A DNA stretch of 64,000 nucleotides, taken from the NCBI GenBank assembly GCA_009792885.1, contig WMCF01000007.1, forward strand, positions 4,814,500 to 4,878,499, written 5' to 3'. This document shows, one piece after another, positions 46,601 to 57,845 of the stretch (position 1 is the first letter of the stretch; each line of letters begins with the position of its first letter). This DNA comes from Eremophila alpestris peregrina (lineage: Eukaryota; Chordata; Aves; Passeriformes; Alaudidae). The notes beneath the pieces were generated by a model. It ran no database searches and was not told where the DNA came from. It worked only from the letters and a program-made list of their open reading frames with translations. Both the position numbers and the translations under genes were made by a program.

Positions 46601-49002
46601 CCACGATTGCTGCAGGCTAACTGCTGTTGGGAATAATCACTGGAACACTTTCACTGTTTAAGTATGACCTGCAACAGACTGGGAGAGGACCGAGGACCAG
46701 TGGGCATGAGTCCCAGTCAAGGCAGAGAACCTTCCAACAGTTAACTACAGTGGCCTGTGTTCCCGGGCTCCTGATACCTCCAGGCACCTCTAGATGTAGC
46801 CAAATCCAAACAAAGCAGGACTAATAAAGCATTATAAAGCTCTCACTTGAGAGAAGGGTGCTTTGTTTCACAAGTTAAACAAAATGTGAGTTGTTTAACC
46901 GAAGGAAAATTCAGTCCACACACCTGCAGGTCTGATCCCTCAGCCAGAACCCCTCTTTGGACCACACCACTAAGCACAGAACCCCTCTACCCAATCTAGC
47001 AGTTTTCTTTCCAACTCACAGAGCTTCAGTGATCCCAGGGTCAGAATATAAATCAGTCTGCATTTAAGTTTCAGCCTTTTTTCCATCCTTCTCTAGAAGA
47101 TGAGAAAGGATACGGAGACAACAGTCATGGCACAAAAGATGGAGAGACAGCTAAGATGAATAAACATAGAAACTATGATGTACATGTCATCCTTAGCAAT
47201 AAATCACCAGAAGGTGTGAAATATCATCTAAAAGAACCCAGAAAGAAGAGATGTGAGCACTAGAGATGTATTTGGAAACAGTGGTTGACTTAATGCACAC
47301 ATTAAACATATAATAACTTACCATTTTTCAATAGTTTAAAAATGTCCGTACACGAAAGATCATTGTTGATCTTTACTTTATATCCCAACTTCATAAAAAC
47401 TTCTCTGACACTTACAGCATCTGCATCTGTACCTGAACGGGATGACATCCCTACGCAAAAGAGAAATGTGTTATTTTTTTATATTACACAGATGGCATGG
47501 TCTGATTGAGCCAAATTCTTTTCTTGTTTGTAGCTGGATCCGTCTGAAATACTCCATTATTCCAGATCCACTCTAGCAGAGAAAACATTGCACTGTTACA
47601 TGGGCACGTCACCTCCCACCCTCTGTACCCATATTGTAGATTTGTCTGTATCTCATTTTTATATCTACTTATCTATTTAAGGATATAAGAAGAATTTCAT
47701 TTGCAAAATAGTAAGCATGACTAAAAGGTAAGACAGACTTGTACTGTTAATCAATTTTCCTCCTCATTACTGCTATACCCTGATGTCTTCCTTCTATGCA
47801 TATTTGGACAAATGGACTGAAATGAATCACACCTATGGCTTAATTTTAGAGAGCAATCAAAACTGGTCTACATATTTAATTTTGAAGAATAACACACAGC
47901 ATTAATTTCTCTAAATTAAGGAAAAAAGTAAAAAACTTATGAGTGGTACCGGTGTGTCTCTGGAAGTTCTTATTGTTTATTATTACACATTCCCCCATCT
48001 CTGGATAATCCATTCTGTAAGTGTAGTCTGGCAGAATTCCAGAGTCCATAGACTTGCTAGCAGGAAGGTTCTTTCTGTATAGAAACCAGACAAAATTGAG
48101 GTGTTAATTCCTGATCTCTCTTTTCAAAATAATGACAATAATAGGCTATTTTAGCAAGCCCAATGAAACTGGTAAGGCTGCATCTGTAGTAACCTTCTGT
48201 GGAACCTGCAACAAGCTTGAAATTAAAAGAATCAATGAAGAACTGTGTTTAAAATTGCAATTAAAATTGTAATGCCTGTGCACAGGAGAATATGAAAACT
48301 GTGAAAACTTAGTTTAAGGATGCCAATTAATGCATCAACAAGGAATCAGTTGGGCTTTTTTACTATCATCTTTTGAAATCTATGTACCTGGAGGAAAGGT
48401 TAGCTCTGAGAAAGCAAATCTGTTCTGAATGCTAAACAAAAGCTATTATAATTGAATTTTCACAAGAACACATTAAAACCCTAAAAAGATGTGGCAGATA
48501 TGTGCTCCCTTTCTGTATAAGCAACAGCCACAGCATGACGGCTATGTCTGGATGAAGCTGGACTTTGGGGAGATAGCTAACACAATAGCTAAGAACCATA
48601 AGTCTTCTTCAACATCTAAGGGCCAGCTGAGCACACACCATCCCAAAATATGGCTCACAGGCAAGTATGCCTGTAAGTCACTTGTGTTACTGCACTTACA
48701 GCAGGCTGCACAGCAGGACCTCCCCTCACAGGGATGCCTCTCTCAGTTACTCCTCGAGGCTGAGAGATGCCTTGCCACAACAGCTTCTTGGTAAGTAACT
48801 GATAGCATGCTAAACTTTAAAATCTTAGCTGAGTGATATAAAGGATTGATTGTGCACATAGAATCCTTTAGATATAAACTGCTGTCCAGACCTAAACTGA
48901 ATACTTAAGCCAAAAGTACCTCACTTACCCTTTAAAACCTGGAATAGATTTTGCATCTGCCAGATCGTTCCCCAGATGTGGTCCATCTCCTATGTCTGTC
49001 AT
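43397..49002 (-). CDS. CASP3: Caspase-3 (complete coding region, six coding exons)
   Basis: Spliced exons 49002-48929, 48074-47950, 47450-47322, 45466-45291, 44796-44679 and 43623-43397 join in phase to give 282 residues plus TAA. Caspase-3 is the main executioner cysteine protease of apoptosis, cutting after DEVD-like sites. It is made as a cytosolic dimeric zymogen that caspase-8 or caspase-9 activates. Visible: a short prodomain with cleavage site SMD35|S; R71 in SRSGTD (S1 pocket); catalytic H128 in LLSHGDEG; catalytic C170 in QACRG; RGD at 151-153; the inter-subunit activation site IETD182|S; and small-subunit YYSWRNS with R213. Relative to human, numbering is shifted by +7 up to the linker and by +6 after a one-residue linker deletion, and the total is 282 versus 277. 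All catalytic residues are intact, so it should be functional. It shares a promoter region with PRIMPOL. Confidence 0.97.
43624..44678 (-). other. CASP3: CASP3 intron 6
   Basis: Donor GTGAGG at 44678 and acceptor TTCCACAG. No additional exon or known repeat seen. Confidence 0.85.
44679..44796 (-). CDS. CASP3: CASP3 coding exon with QACRG completion and IETD site
   Basis: 118 nt between acceptor ACCAAATAG and donor CCAG|GTGAGG. Starts ACRGTELDSG, containing the active-site Cys170, then IETD|S (residues 179-183), the activation cleavage site between large and small subunits. The linker after it reads SGSEETVCQK where human has a longer acidic stretch. Ends in YAYSTAP plus the first base of Gly208. 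Confidence 0.97.
44797..45290 (-). other. CASP3: CASP3 intron 5
   Basis: Short AT-rich intron with donor GTGATG and acceptor ATAG. It splits the codon pair Gln168/Ala169 inside the QACRG active-site motif. Confidence 0.85.
45291..45466 (-). CDS. CASP3: CASP3 coding exon with catalytic His
   Basis: 176 nt between acceptor TTTCTTTCAAG and donor TTCAG|GTGATG. Encodes SEEDHSKRSS, the VCVLLSHGDEG segment with catalytic H128, GPLELK, FRGDRCRSL and KPKLFFIQ. One Ile of the human FIIQ segment is Phe here. Confidence 0.97.
45467..47321 (-). other. CASP3: CASP3 intron 4
   Basis: About 1.86 kb with donor GTAAGT and acceptor TTTCAAG. Contains a T homopolymer (about 46044-46059) and an A/C-rich simple repeat (46541-46599). 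No exon seen. Confidence 0.85.
46541..46599. repeat. A/C-rich simple repeat
   Basis: Plus-strand AAACC/AACAAA-type repeats in CASP3 intron 4. It resembles the tract at 16.5 kb. Confidence 0.8.
47322..47450 (-). CDS. CASP3: CASP3 coding exon (start of p17 core)
   Basis: 129 nt between acceptor TTTTGCGTAG and donor AATG|GTAAGT. Encodes MSSRSGTDADAVSVREVF, with Arg71 of the substrate pocket, followed by MKLGYKVKINNDLS and TDIFKLLKN. Phases (2 in, 1 out) match both neighbours. Confidence 0.97.
47451..47949 (-). other. CASP3: CASP3 intron 3
   Basis: About 0.5 kb with donor ACCG|GTACCA and acceptor GCGTAG. No other content recognised. Confidence 0.85.
47950..48074 (-). CDS. CASP3: CASP3 coding exon with prodomain cleavage site
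   Basis: 125 nt. The acceptor ATACAG|AAAGAACC is chosen because the alternative AG four bases further in breaks the frame. Encodes KNLPASKSMD|SGILPDY, the prodomain removal site after Asp35, then MDYPEMGECVIINNKNF, the first strand of the protease fold. Confidence 0.95.
48075..48928 (-). other. CASP3: CASP3 intron 2
   Basis: About 0.85 kb with a strong donor GTAAGTGA at 48928. The plus-strand open frame at 48489-48794 is not protein-like. Confidence 0.85.
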
Positions 49003-49021
49003 TATTGCTCTCAATTATCAG
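48929..49021 (-). CDS. CASP3: CASP3 exon 2: start codon and prodomain
   Basis: Acceptor CATTTTCAAG places the exon start at 49021, with 19 nt of leader before ATG at 49002-49000. Encodes MTDIGDGPHLGNDLADAKS and onward to Lys24, the short prodomain. The MTD start resembles the avian caspase-3 N-terminus as I recall it and differs from mammalian MENTEN. Coding part is 74 nt (48929-49002). Confidence 0.92.
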
Positions 49022-51907
49022 CTTGAAAATGCAAGAAAATAGAAATATTATGACAGTACACAGAATAACTTTAGCCTAGGATATTAGTAGGAAAAAAAAA
49101 AAAGCATTTCTGAGTAATCCCTACACATATTATATTTGAATGAAGAACATGAAATATTTTTCTAAATTATTGCCTTCTCTGGGAAAAAGTCTTCAGATCC
49201 CTGTGACCAAATCATTAAAAAGTCCTACAAAAAGCAAGGTAAGAGACAAAAGAATCAAAAACCATCTTCAAAATATTGCAATGTCCCCACATGCGTTAGA
49301 AATTAAGAGCCAAAACCAAGCAATACAAGTTATTAGATATGTGCAAAGACTAACATACATGAGAAATTGGGTCACAGTAGTTTGAGAAATGAGTAATTTC
49401 TCTGCATTCCATTTCAAATGACACATCACTGCATCCCATTCCAACTGGTGTATGTGAAGGCAATTGCAATAGTAATAAAATAAAACCACAACAATATAAC
49501 TTAAAACAGTTGATGAAATGAATCCTATGCTGTGGGATATTTACTTTTATGAGAACACAACTAATAAATTATAATGGCTACCAAATCAGAAATCAATTTA
49601 AAAGCATTAAACCTCCTCCACAGTTACTTGCGTGTACTCATGGACCATACTACCAAAAGTTACCTTAAACTCAAGTTTCAGAAAACAATTAAAGATCATA
49701 AATTTAAACCACCAGATAGGAAAAAGTAATAAATGCTTAGATGTGCCAAGACCTCAAGAAGGTCAAAAAAGGCATTACAAGGCAGGAATTTTACAAAAAC
49801 TTAATTCAGGAGATGTATTTATGGTAAATAAGAAGGTGTAAGGAGTCAGACTGAGTAGCAAGATTTGCTGGTCAGATATGATGAAGATTCTTATTTAAAG
49901 CTTAAGTTCTTTTGGGCAAACTATATTCACCATCTTACATAATTATATTATTATTATTATTATGATATTTAGTCTCAACTTCACATCTATACTCTTGTTA
50001 GTGCAATACAAACACCCATTTTTGTGGGAATGATTACTGATGCATCAGAAGCACTAATTTGGTTATCTATAGCCTTCTTTCTAGGAAGACATTTACTTAC
50101 ATGTTTAGTGGCTTCAAAAGATCTTCAATGTAACTCTGAATATTATTTCAGAGCACTGATGTAATTGAATTTTCTTCTTCACCAAATTATTCCAGACTTG
50201 ACAACTGTATTATGTAACGCAGCGAAAAGGAAATTTCCTGAAAATCAAATTACCAAATATTAAATAAGCTTGGAATTTTAGAAACAAAATGTCTAAAACA
50301 CACCTTATTATGTTTTAGAAATTTACTTTAAAGACAGTATCATGGGGTACGAACTAAATCTGCAATGCAGAACTTGACTGCCTAGCACCTTGATCTGGAT
50401 TCATTCATCCTAACTTCAAAGTCTAATTCATTAAAAGTACAGTGTGGGAAGAGAAAGGCAAGAACTCCAAAGGGCACTCAAATACCCATGACCTGTGGCA
50501 TGACAGAGATCCAACCCTATACCCTATGGCAGGGAACATTAGCACTGCCAGCAAAGTCTATTCTACAGTGACAAGTGGTGTGTGCACCCAGCTCCAAGTG
50601 AAGAGCAGAGCTGCTGATCCCCAGCAATTGGAGAGAACAGCTTTCATGACAAGGATGCTGTAAGTTCTCCTGCTCCAGCACAGACCAGCTTCAGGAATTT
50701 CTATGACTTTTTCAATCATTCCTACTACAATCATCCTTGGCTTTGTTTCTCAGCTTTCCTGAGCTCTCAGCTTGAGCAAGATTTGTAGGAAAACATCCAA
50801 GCAGACCTCACCACCATTTTAATGCAACTCATACTGTTCCTTCTCCTGGAGAAGAACTACATACAACTCAAATCCTTCAGTGTGGCTTGATTAATAAGAG
50901 AGACGGGGAAATGGTTAACTTCCTTCATCTGTTCTTTGTCTGACAACAGTAATAAACAGCCACACCATATATAAAAGCACAGCATCACGTGCCAACTCTA
51001 TTATCAAAACTAGCTAGCAGGTGTACTGACAGCAGTGTAGCCATGTCAGCACAGAAATCAACTTCTGCTAAGTCCCAGGTGTTTGTCCCAGCTGTTTGGC
51101 ACTGGGAAGTGCTGCAAGTACATGAAGGAGAGAGTGCAAACTAGTAAATATGTACTTACATCAGCTGTGGCCAGCTTCTATCTATCATATGAGCCACCTA
51201 CCAACAGCTACCTGGAGAAAGACTCAGCCAAAGCACAGGGAAAGCTCACACTCTCTGGCCAACAGATGAACCCTTGGAATCACGAGGGAGGGCAAGTGGC
51301 TCATTAGGCTGCCCCGGGCCCACATCAGATGTGCTCCAAGCAAACTGCTGAACAGCAGGAGGCTCAACTAAGCAAACTGCAAACCCTGACTGTGAGCACT
51401 GAATGCTTCTTACAATATAAATGTTAAGGCAGGATGCAAACACCAAGAGAGACCTTCAACATTTAAGTGACCTTAAAGTAAATCTTATCTCCTTCACTCT
51501 TTTGTGACCATAAAATTTAAAGCTCTAAAACTGCTGTTCTTGATCCAGCAAAGAAACAATGAAATTGGAAGAAGTAGCTAGCAAAACCTACAATTACGAC
51601 AAACTATATTACCTTCTTTCTGAAAAATGTAGAACACAACTTGTAATACGCTATCATAAAAATATTTCTCATTAAGGTCTCTGCGAGCCTAGTTCACAGC
51701 CTACAGTTTCAATTGTTTAATGAAGTGTTGGAGCTTCCTGCACTCCATTACAATTGGAGTCTGAGAGACTTAACAGAAGCTATAGCGATTGTCTAGCAAA
51801 ACTGGTTAGAACACATTAAATATTTAAAATGTGCAAGGTTCAGAACAGAATCTGTAATTCACTTTTAATATCCATCAATTCCTGAGCACCCTCGGGCACC
51901 AAGTCAC

Positions 51908-52139
51908 CTGCACTTCTTTAAAGAACAAAAGACACCCACAGAGAGATCTCTCTTTTGTTGCCCGGCACTCAAACGTGCTTTTGAACCAGCAGGGTATTTT
52001 GTGCTCTGAAGCATCGGTCAGGGTAGCAGCAATGCTCTCCAGAGGTGCTGCTGATTCTGACAGGCCACTAAGAATTGCCTCATCTTGCTTTAGGTAATGC
52101 AGTGATGCCATGCATTTCCCTGCGGAGGATGAGCTCATC
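51908..52139 (-). other. Exon-like open segment in CASP3 intron 1 (hypothetical)
   Basis: On the minus strand a C-rich polypyrimidine tract ending in CCCCACCAG precedes a GATGAGC start, and an uninterrupted frame runs to GAAGTGCAG|GTGACT, a plausible donor. The frame begins MSSSSAGKCMASLHYLK and encodes about 77 residues within the predicted exon. Compared with surrounding intron DNA it is less AT-rich and open from end to end. I recognise no protein family. If spliced to CASP3 exon 2 it would be out of frame with the caspase start codon, so it could only be an alternative leader exon carrying an upstream ORF, an exon of another transcript, or chance. Confidence 0.25.
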
Positions 52140-53067
52140 CTGGTGGGGGGAGGTGTGGGGGGAAGAAATCACGGCAGTGCTTTAAATATTTATTACTAAT
52201 TTTTATTCTGCTCTTTATTGTTTTATCTGAAAGCTTAGATAAAACGAGGTCTCCAACTGTAAGGAAATATAAAAAACAAGTTCTTGAAAAGACCAACAGC
52301 ATTTTTATGATCTAGCAAAATATATTCTGTAGATTTTAGGAAGCTTATTTTATAATATTGTAGCTGAAAAAATACAATAAAAAATAGGAGACAGAGACAG
52401 CAAATATAAAAATGATGCTACAATGATCTTTACATATACTAAATAGTAAGAAATAAAGGGGCTCAAAAAGGTCCAAAGCTATGCTCTGCAGGCTACCAAA
52501 AAATGACCAATGTTCAGCATTGACCAATGACCAGCAATAAGAGCAAACATATTTTTCCCCCTATATAAATTCAGTTGTTCCAATGTTTTTCTTTTGATAG
52601 GAAAATAATAAATAAAACAGCTTTTTGCTCCACTCCAGCCTGGATTTACTTATTCTACCTGGACCTAATGAAAATAGATTCACATCATCATGTGTCACCA
52701 CTGCCATAAGAGCCACCAGGTTTGTTTTTTAAAGCAGCATTTATTTAGAATGAGAACCAACAAGAGAAATGAATGGTATAGTGATAAAAATAATACCAAA
52801 GCTTCTCAGATGGAAGAAAGCAAATAACTGAATTGCCTTTAGTGACCAACTGGATCCTGAAATATGCAAACCACAGGAGACAACACATGTTCAGTGTCTA
52901 TCAGCTGCTACAAAGCAGTGAGTGTAGCACTGCTAAAACACATGTTCAAAACAGATACCAGTATTGCAAAACATCTCCCTAAAGATTAGTAAAGGGCAAT
53001 TTTCCACCTCACATGACTGCAAGAGCAAATGTCAAGCATTCAAAGAATGTATTTTTCATACATGAAC

Positions 53068-53108
53068 ATATACATGACGTATATGTATATGTATCATGTC
53101 ATGTATAT
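53068..53108. repeat. 11-bp inverted repeat in TA-rich DNA
   Basis: ATATACATGAC at 53068-53078 and its exact reverse complement GTCATGTATAT at 53098-53108, with a 19-base spacer rich in TATGTA. Confidence 0.8.
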
Positions 53109-54009
53109 CATAATACTAATGCAGACAAGCAAATTAAAAATTTTCCACTCTACAGTGTAAAATGCTAAACAACAATTATCTTACTAATAATGGAAGGAAA
53201 ATATAGAAGCTGACTACATGAAAAAACAAAAAACATTTAAGATACATCATTACATTTTCTGTGTGACACTATCCCCCTACTAAATACTGCTACCACAGAC
53301 GGGAGCAGGCCCATATTGAGACAGCTATTCCCATTACTTCTGGTCTGGATGTAGCTGCTGAAAAGCCCTGACATTGGGCCAGCATTCTGGTCTTCCAAAA
53401 GCAAACAGACTTTCAGGTACTCAGCATGAAACTGTAAAATCAGCTGAAATTACTCCGAGTGTAGATGGGACCCCTGAGTTATTAATTCACCTTTACCTAT
53501 TAATCACATCACCACCGCCATAAGCAACAGCCGTCTCAGCTTCCTTAACACTAAGGGCATGGTGTGTTAGTTTGAAACCCACCATCTGAAGGATAGGTAG
53601 GAAGCAGATACCTGAAGGAGAAAACCCTGAGTTACAGGGTAAAACACTAGAGATAGCCATCCCTATCCCTCAGCCCAGCAGGGAGCAGACACAACACACC
53701 TCGGGCTGGGCCTTTTACATGCTATCAGAAGTTAGTCACACTGCCTGCCAGGACCCCAAGCTTGCTTTTCGTCAGTACACACGAGGTTTAACACGCTTTG
53801 TTTTGGAAGAACCAAATACACATTCTGACCCCGTGTTTCCGGTTCGTAAATGGTCTACCGAGGGGTCACCAGAGAGCAGCTCAGAATTAAAGAGCCTTTT
53901 CCTTTTTTATTTTTTTTCCCTCTCTTCTTTTTGCTCTTTGTTTCGGTAGCTTCTCCATAAACCCAGGCTGAAAGGGAACAAACTAGCTACCTTAAGCTTC
54001 TGGAAATAC

Positions 54010-54200
54010 CTGAGGCCCCGCGCTCTGCCCGCGGGCAGGGGGGAGCGGCGGGCGCTGGGACTGCACCGCGGCCAAGGCCGGGGTTCATCCGCCCCCACCA
54101 CCGACCGCCCGCCGGGCCTGTGGGGCCGGGAGCCCGCGGGCAGCCGGGGAGCGGTGCTCCCGGCCGGGCCCGCCCCCGGCGAAACGCGGCTCCCCTCCTG
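54010..54200 (-). other. CASP3: CASP3 exon 1 (non-coding, inferred)
   Basis: On the minus strand CCTCAG|GTATTT (exon end 54010) is the best donor at the edge of the CpG island. CTTAAG|GTAGCT about 16 nt further in is an alternative. The coding start is in exon 2, so this exon should be leader only. The 5' limit is a guess within the island. Confidence 0.45.
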
Positions 54201-54449
54201 CTCCCCGCAGCCGCCTTCCCCCAGGAGAGACGCGGGCGGCCACGCGGACCTGGAGAGCCACAGCCTGGTCCACCCCAACCCCCCCGCTTTGTTCGGTCCT
54301 GCCGCCGCCGAGCCCGCATCCCGGCGGCACCGCCGCATCTCGGCACCGCCGCCACCCACCGACTCCGCCGCCTACTCGCTCCGCCGGCGCGGCGCTCCGA
54401 CCCGCGTTTTCCCGAGGCTGGCTCTGTGAGAGCCGCTCGGCGCGCACAC

Positions 54450-54544
54450 AGCCCCGCCGCTGCCCGGCCCGCCCGGCGCCCGCTGGCCCCTCCCCGCGCA
54501 GGGCGGGCAAGCGCCACAATGGCGGCGGCGAGCGCGCGCTGGCG
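54450..54544 (+). other. PRIMPOL: PRIMPOL exon 1 (leader, 5' end uncertain)
   Basis: The plus-strand donor TGGCG|GTGAGT (exon end 54544) is a consensus splice site at the edge of the CpG island. An ATG in strong context (A at -3, G at +4) at 54519 lies 26 nt before the donor. It is out of frame with the PRIMPOL start if the exon joins 58209 directly. The transcription start cannot be placed from sequence. Confidence 0.55.
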
Positions 54545-54867
54545 GTGAGTCCGTGCCGGCGGGAGCGGCGCGGGGAAGGCGGGCCCGGCCGTGAGGGCCG
54601 CTCCCGGCGCGGAGGGAGGCGTGCGCGGCCAGGCTGAGGAGGCACGGGGTGGCTGCTCTGCTCCGCTCTGCTCTGCTCTGCTCTCCCGGCGGAGCTCTCT
54701 GGGCTGGGCCCTATGGCGGGACCCTGAGCCACCGCGCTCTGAGCGCTGAGCCGGGTACGGCTGTCCTTGCTGCTCATGGGTGTGAATGGTGTAACCCAAA
54801 CCTTGTCAGGTTTGCGCTGTTGCTTGAGGGCCTCTGCCTGTTGAAACAAATGCGCCTTTCTGATTTA

Positions 54868-55378
54868 CACGCTTGGTGCGGCCTCATATTAAATGCTGTG
54901 TGCAGTTTTGGGCACCACAATATAAGAAGGATATAAAGTGATTATAGAGCGTCCAGAGGAGGGCCATGAGGATGGTGAAGGGCTCTGAGGGGAAGCCATA
55001 TGAGGAGCAGCTGAGGTCACTTGGTCTGTTCAGCCTGGAGAAGACGAGAGTGAGGGGAAACCTCATTGTGGTCTCAACTTCCTCATGAAGGGAAGAGGAG
55101 GGGCAGGCACTGATCTCTTCTCTGTGGTGCCCAGTGACAGGACCAGTGGGAATGGCCTGATGCTGTGTCAGGGCAGGTTTAGGCTGGATATTAGGAAAAG
55201 GTTCTTCACCCAGAGGGTCGTTGGGCAGCTCCCAGCTCCCCAGGGAAGAGGTCACAGCACCAGCCTGACAGAGCTCAAGAAGCATTTGGACAACATTCTG
55301 AGGTACATGGTGTGAGTCTTAGAGATGGAGTTGGATTAGATGATCCTTCCAACTCAGAATATTCTGTGATTCTGACAG
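54868..55378 (+). mobile_element. CR1 LINE 3' end, sense to PRIMPOL
   Basis: Classic CR1 text on the plus strand: CCAGAGGAGGGCCATGAGGA, GTTCAGCCTGGAGAAGACGA, GAGGGGAAACCTCATTGTGG, TTTAGGCTGGATATTAGGAA, TGATCCTTCCAACTCAGAAT, ending in ATTCTGTGATTCTG, the intact CR1 3' terminus. It lies about 330 bp beyond PRIMPOL exon 1. Recognisable CR1 starts at about GCGGCCTCATATTAAA. Confidence 0.95.
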
Positions 55379-55734
55379 AATGGTGGTTTGTAAAGGAAAT
55401 GGCCAGCTAGAGTAATCTGTGGGGACAATTAATAAATGAGCAGCCCAGCTCCTGACCTCAGTGAGCAAGATCCCCATGGGTGAGCTGGCCTTTACCAAAG
55501 CAGGACCTTCCCTTGGGAAGGGTTTTCACCCACCTGCATGGTGACTGTCCCTCACTGCCCGAAGACCTGCCTTGCACAACAGTGCTCTGATGCTGAGGGC
55601 TGACTTTGCCTTTGTCATCAACTTTCAGGTCAGCTAGTTTCATGTTTGTACATCAACCTTCAGTAGCAGAAGTCAGATGACATTGTAAACTATTCCAGCT
55701 TCTCGTAACTAACCTACTTTTTAAAGTCTTATCA
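55379..55734. other. Spacer between two CR1 fragments
   Basis: Intron sequence without recognised exon or repeat. Confidence 0.4.
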
Positions 55735-55966
55735 CCAGGTCTGATGTTCTGAGCTTTGCACTTGCAGTCTTAATTTGAGGAACAGATTGCATACTAGAAC
55801 AGGCTGTCCAGAGGGGTTGTGGAGTCTCCCCCACTGGAGAAACTCAGGAACTGATTGGACACAATCCTGTGCCAGGTGCTCTGGGATGACCCTGCTCAAG
55901 CAGCGAGGTTGGACCAGGTGACCCACTGTCGTCCCTTCAAGCCTGAGCCATTCCATGATGCTGTAA
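55735..55966 (+). mobile_element. CR1 LINE 3' fragment (second copy)
   Basis: Sense CR1 on plus: AACAGGCTGTCCAGAGGGGT, TGTGGAGTCTCCCCCACTGG, TGCTCTGGGATGACCCTGCT, GGTTGGACCAGGTGACC, TCGTCCCTTCAAGCCTGAGC and CCATTCCATGATGCTGTAAT. It is a different CR1 copy from the upstream one, since the 3' segment occurs in both. Confidence 0.9.
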
Positions 55967-57795
55967 TTGTAGAGGTCACTTCCTCTATTAGGAGGGCAAG
56001 ATGAAAATTTGTTGTTGGTGAGGGAAGATGAGTAGTGTTTGTTAATATGCCACTCATCAGCTCAATGTAAGGATAGCTAAGCTAATTTTCACTAGCATTA
56101 AGGAATTTAATGTGTTCTTTTAAGGCTGAATCAGTAGCTGGGAGAACATCTCACAGATTTATTTGTGTCAAGGACCACGAATTCTGCCATAGAACTATGT
56201 TGCACGATGCACACTGGTCAGGAAACAAGTGAAATGTTATTTTGAGTAGCAGTTGATTTGCATGTCTCAGCTTCAGTTGCCAGCAGGTGTGGCAATGTGT
56301 TTTGTCGTTATCATGAGAAGTAGTCTTCCATAAAATAAAGAAAATTAAATAGCAAGTTCTTTAAGTCATTGCTCAGGAGACATTTTTCCAGGCTCTCCAT
56401 GCAGTCATCTGCTGAGGCAATAACACTGAAGTCCAAACACGATGGTGACAAAATTTCTTTCAGTCAAGTCAAACAAAAATAAGTGGTGCCCTTACTTCTG
56501 GTGGGACATAAGAGAGGAAGATGAAGTGAGAATTTCCCAGTGAACTCAGAAGGCTGGTCTGTAAGTGTTAATTGTATGTGCTCTAAATAGATGTGTTGTG
56601 TTATAGTGAAATGTTTGACTCCTGAGAGACTGAGTGTTTGGACTGCAAGAACCATGATAGGTTTCAGTTTAAAGTAAGGGTCATCAACCTTCTGCCAGGT
56701 TCAGGTATCCTCCCAGCTGTATTTTTGCAAAAATATGGCCTGATATAACTAGAAAGTTAAAAATTAATTGAGAATTATGGGGCTTCTCCTTTGCTTTCCT
56801 TTCTTAATGGTCACCTTGTGGGAAAGTGCTGATGTAGGGATGTCTTTTGCAGCCAACAGCACCAAAGTGAAACTGAAAGTTTTGTTAGCACTTCTGAGAA
56901 ATGCTGATTGTTATCTATAATCTAACCTTTCATTTCCAGGGAAGAAACTAAGAGCGTAAAAAGGGAGTGAAGAAAATGCAGAGGTCAGAAGATGGACAAG
57001 GGGGATAGAGGTAATATGTTTGACCCCTGTTAGAGAAAAGAAATTCTATTACTTAGACTTTACACAGGCACTGACTATCAAGATAGTGGGCAGAAATGTA
57101 AGTGTCCAGGAACTTTTGCTGTGGAAAACTTGGAAGGGGAAATGAGTGGATCTAAAATTTGGGCTTCAGGGCCCCACAAGAATATTTAAATACTTAAATT
57201 CACCTTGTGGATCCAGCTTGCTAAAGGTTTGAATACTTTTGAGTACACTCAGTTTCAATTTTGTCTTTCCCTGCAACCCAGGGGCTGCTAGGAGAACCAA
57301 GTGGTTATGCTGGGCAGAACAAGAAGATTCCCCTTCATGTTTGTTTACTTCTTGCCTCTCTTCCTCTGTTTCACAGTTTCCTGGCAGTGCTTATTACTGG
57401 TTTGCAGGTGTTCCACTTGCAGATAATTGTACATATGTGTGTTTATGCTTTACTTCATTACTCTACAGCATTTGGATTACTTTATGGAACTAAAAGCTTA
57501 AAGGTTGCCAGATAGCAGGAGTTACTGCATGGTTCTATTTCTTGAAAAGAGATAAGATTGCTGGTTTAAGGTTGTGAAAAGTACATGAGCTTTTAAAGCA
57601 GGTGAAAGTATTAGTGATCAACAGCAAAGGTTGGCAGTGGAGAATGGAGCCTTCATTTTGGATTTCAGTTCTTTTACTTCAAGATACAGAGCTTGGAACT
57701 AAAGTCACTGAAGTCTTAACTCCTCCAATGAACTCAAGCATTGTACTACCCGTACAAATTAATTATCCCATTTATCTCCCCAACCATAAAGCAAA

Positions 57796-57845
57796 AGTAT
57801 TTTTTTATTCTTAGTATTTTTTTACTTTTAGTATTTTTTTAATCC
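57796..57845. repeat. 17-bp tandem repeat, about 2.9 copies
   Basis: The unit AGTATTTTTTTATTCTT (57796-57812) is followed by two slightly changed copies (57813-57829 and 57830-57845). Confidence 0.85.

Larger units (their letters stand above)
49022..54009 (-). other. CASP3: CASP3 intron 1 (about 5 kb)
   Basis: Links the non-coding first exon in the CpG island to the start-codon exon. AT-rich, with an inverted repeat near 53.07-53.11 kb and one exon-like open segment (51908-52139, minus). No recognised transposable element. Confidence 0.75.
53990..54700. promoter_or_regulatory. Shared CpG island / bidirectional promoter of CASP3 and PRIMPOL
   Basis: Abrupt rise in GC and CpG from about 54.0 to 54.7 kb, between the start of minus-strand CASP3 and plus-strand PRIMPOL. 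The two first-exon donors (54010 on minus, 54544 on plus) are only about 530 bp apart, so the start sites must lie within that interval or less. Head-to-head CASP3-PRIMPOL is the known vertebrate order. The many long open frames here on both strands reflect GC-rich composition. An ATGGCGGC motif (54519-54526), the YY1 core often found just downstream of transcription starts, marks the PRIMPOL side. Confidence 0.85.

Noticed and set aside
53907..54849. Long frames on both strands in the CASP3-PRIMPOL CpG island (150, 270, 254 and 142 codons)
   Set aside because: Compositional artefacts of the bidirectional promoter; mutually overlapping and without domain similarity.
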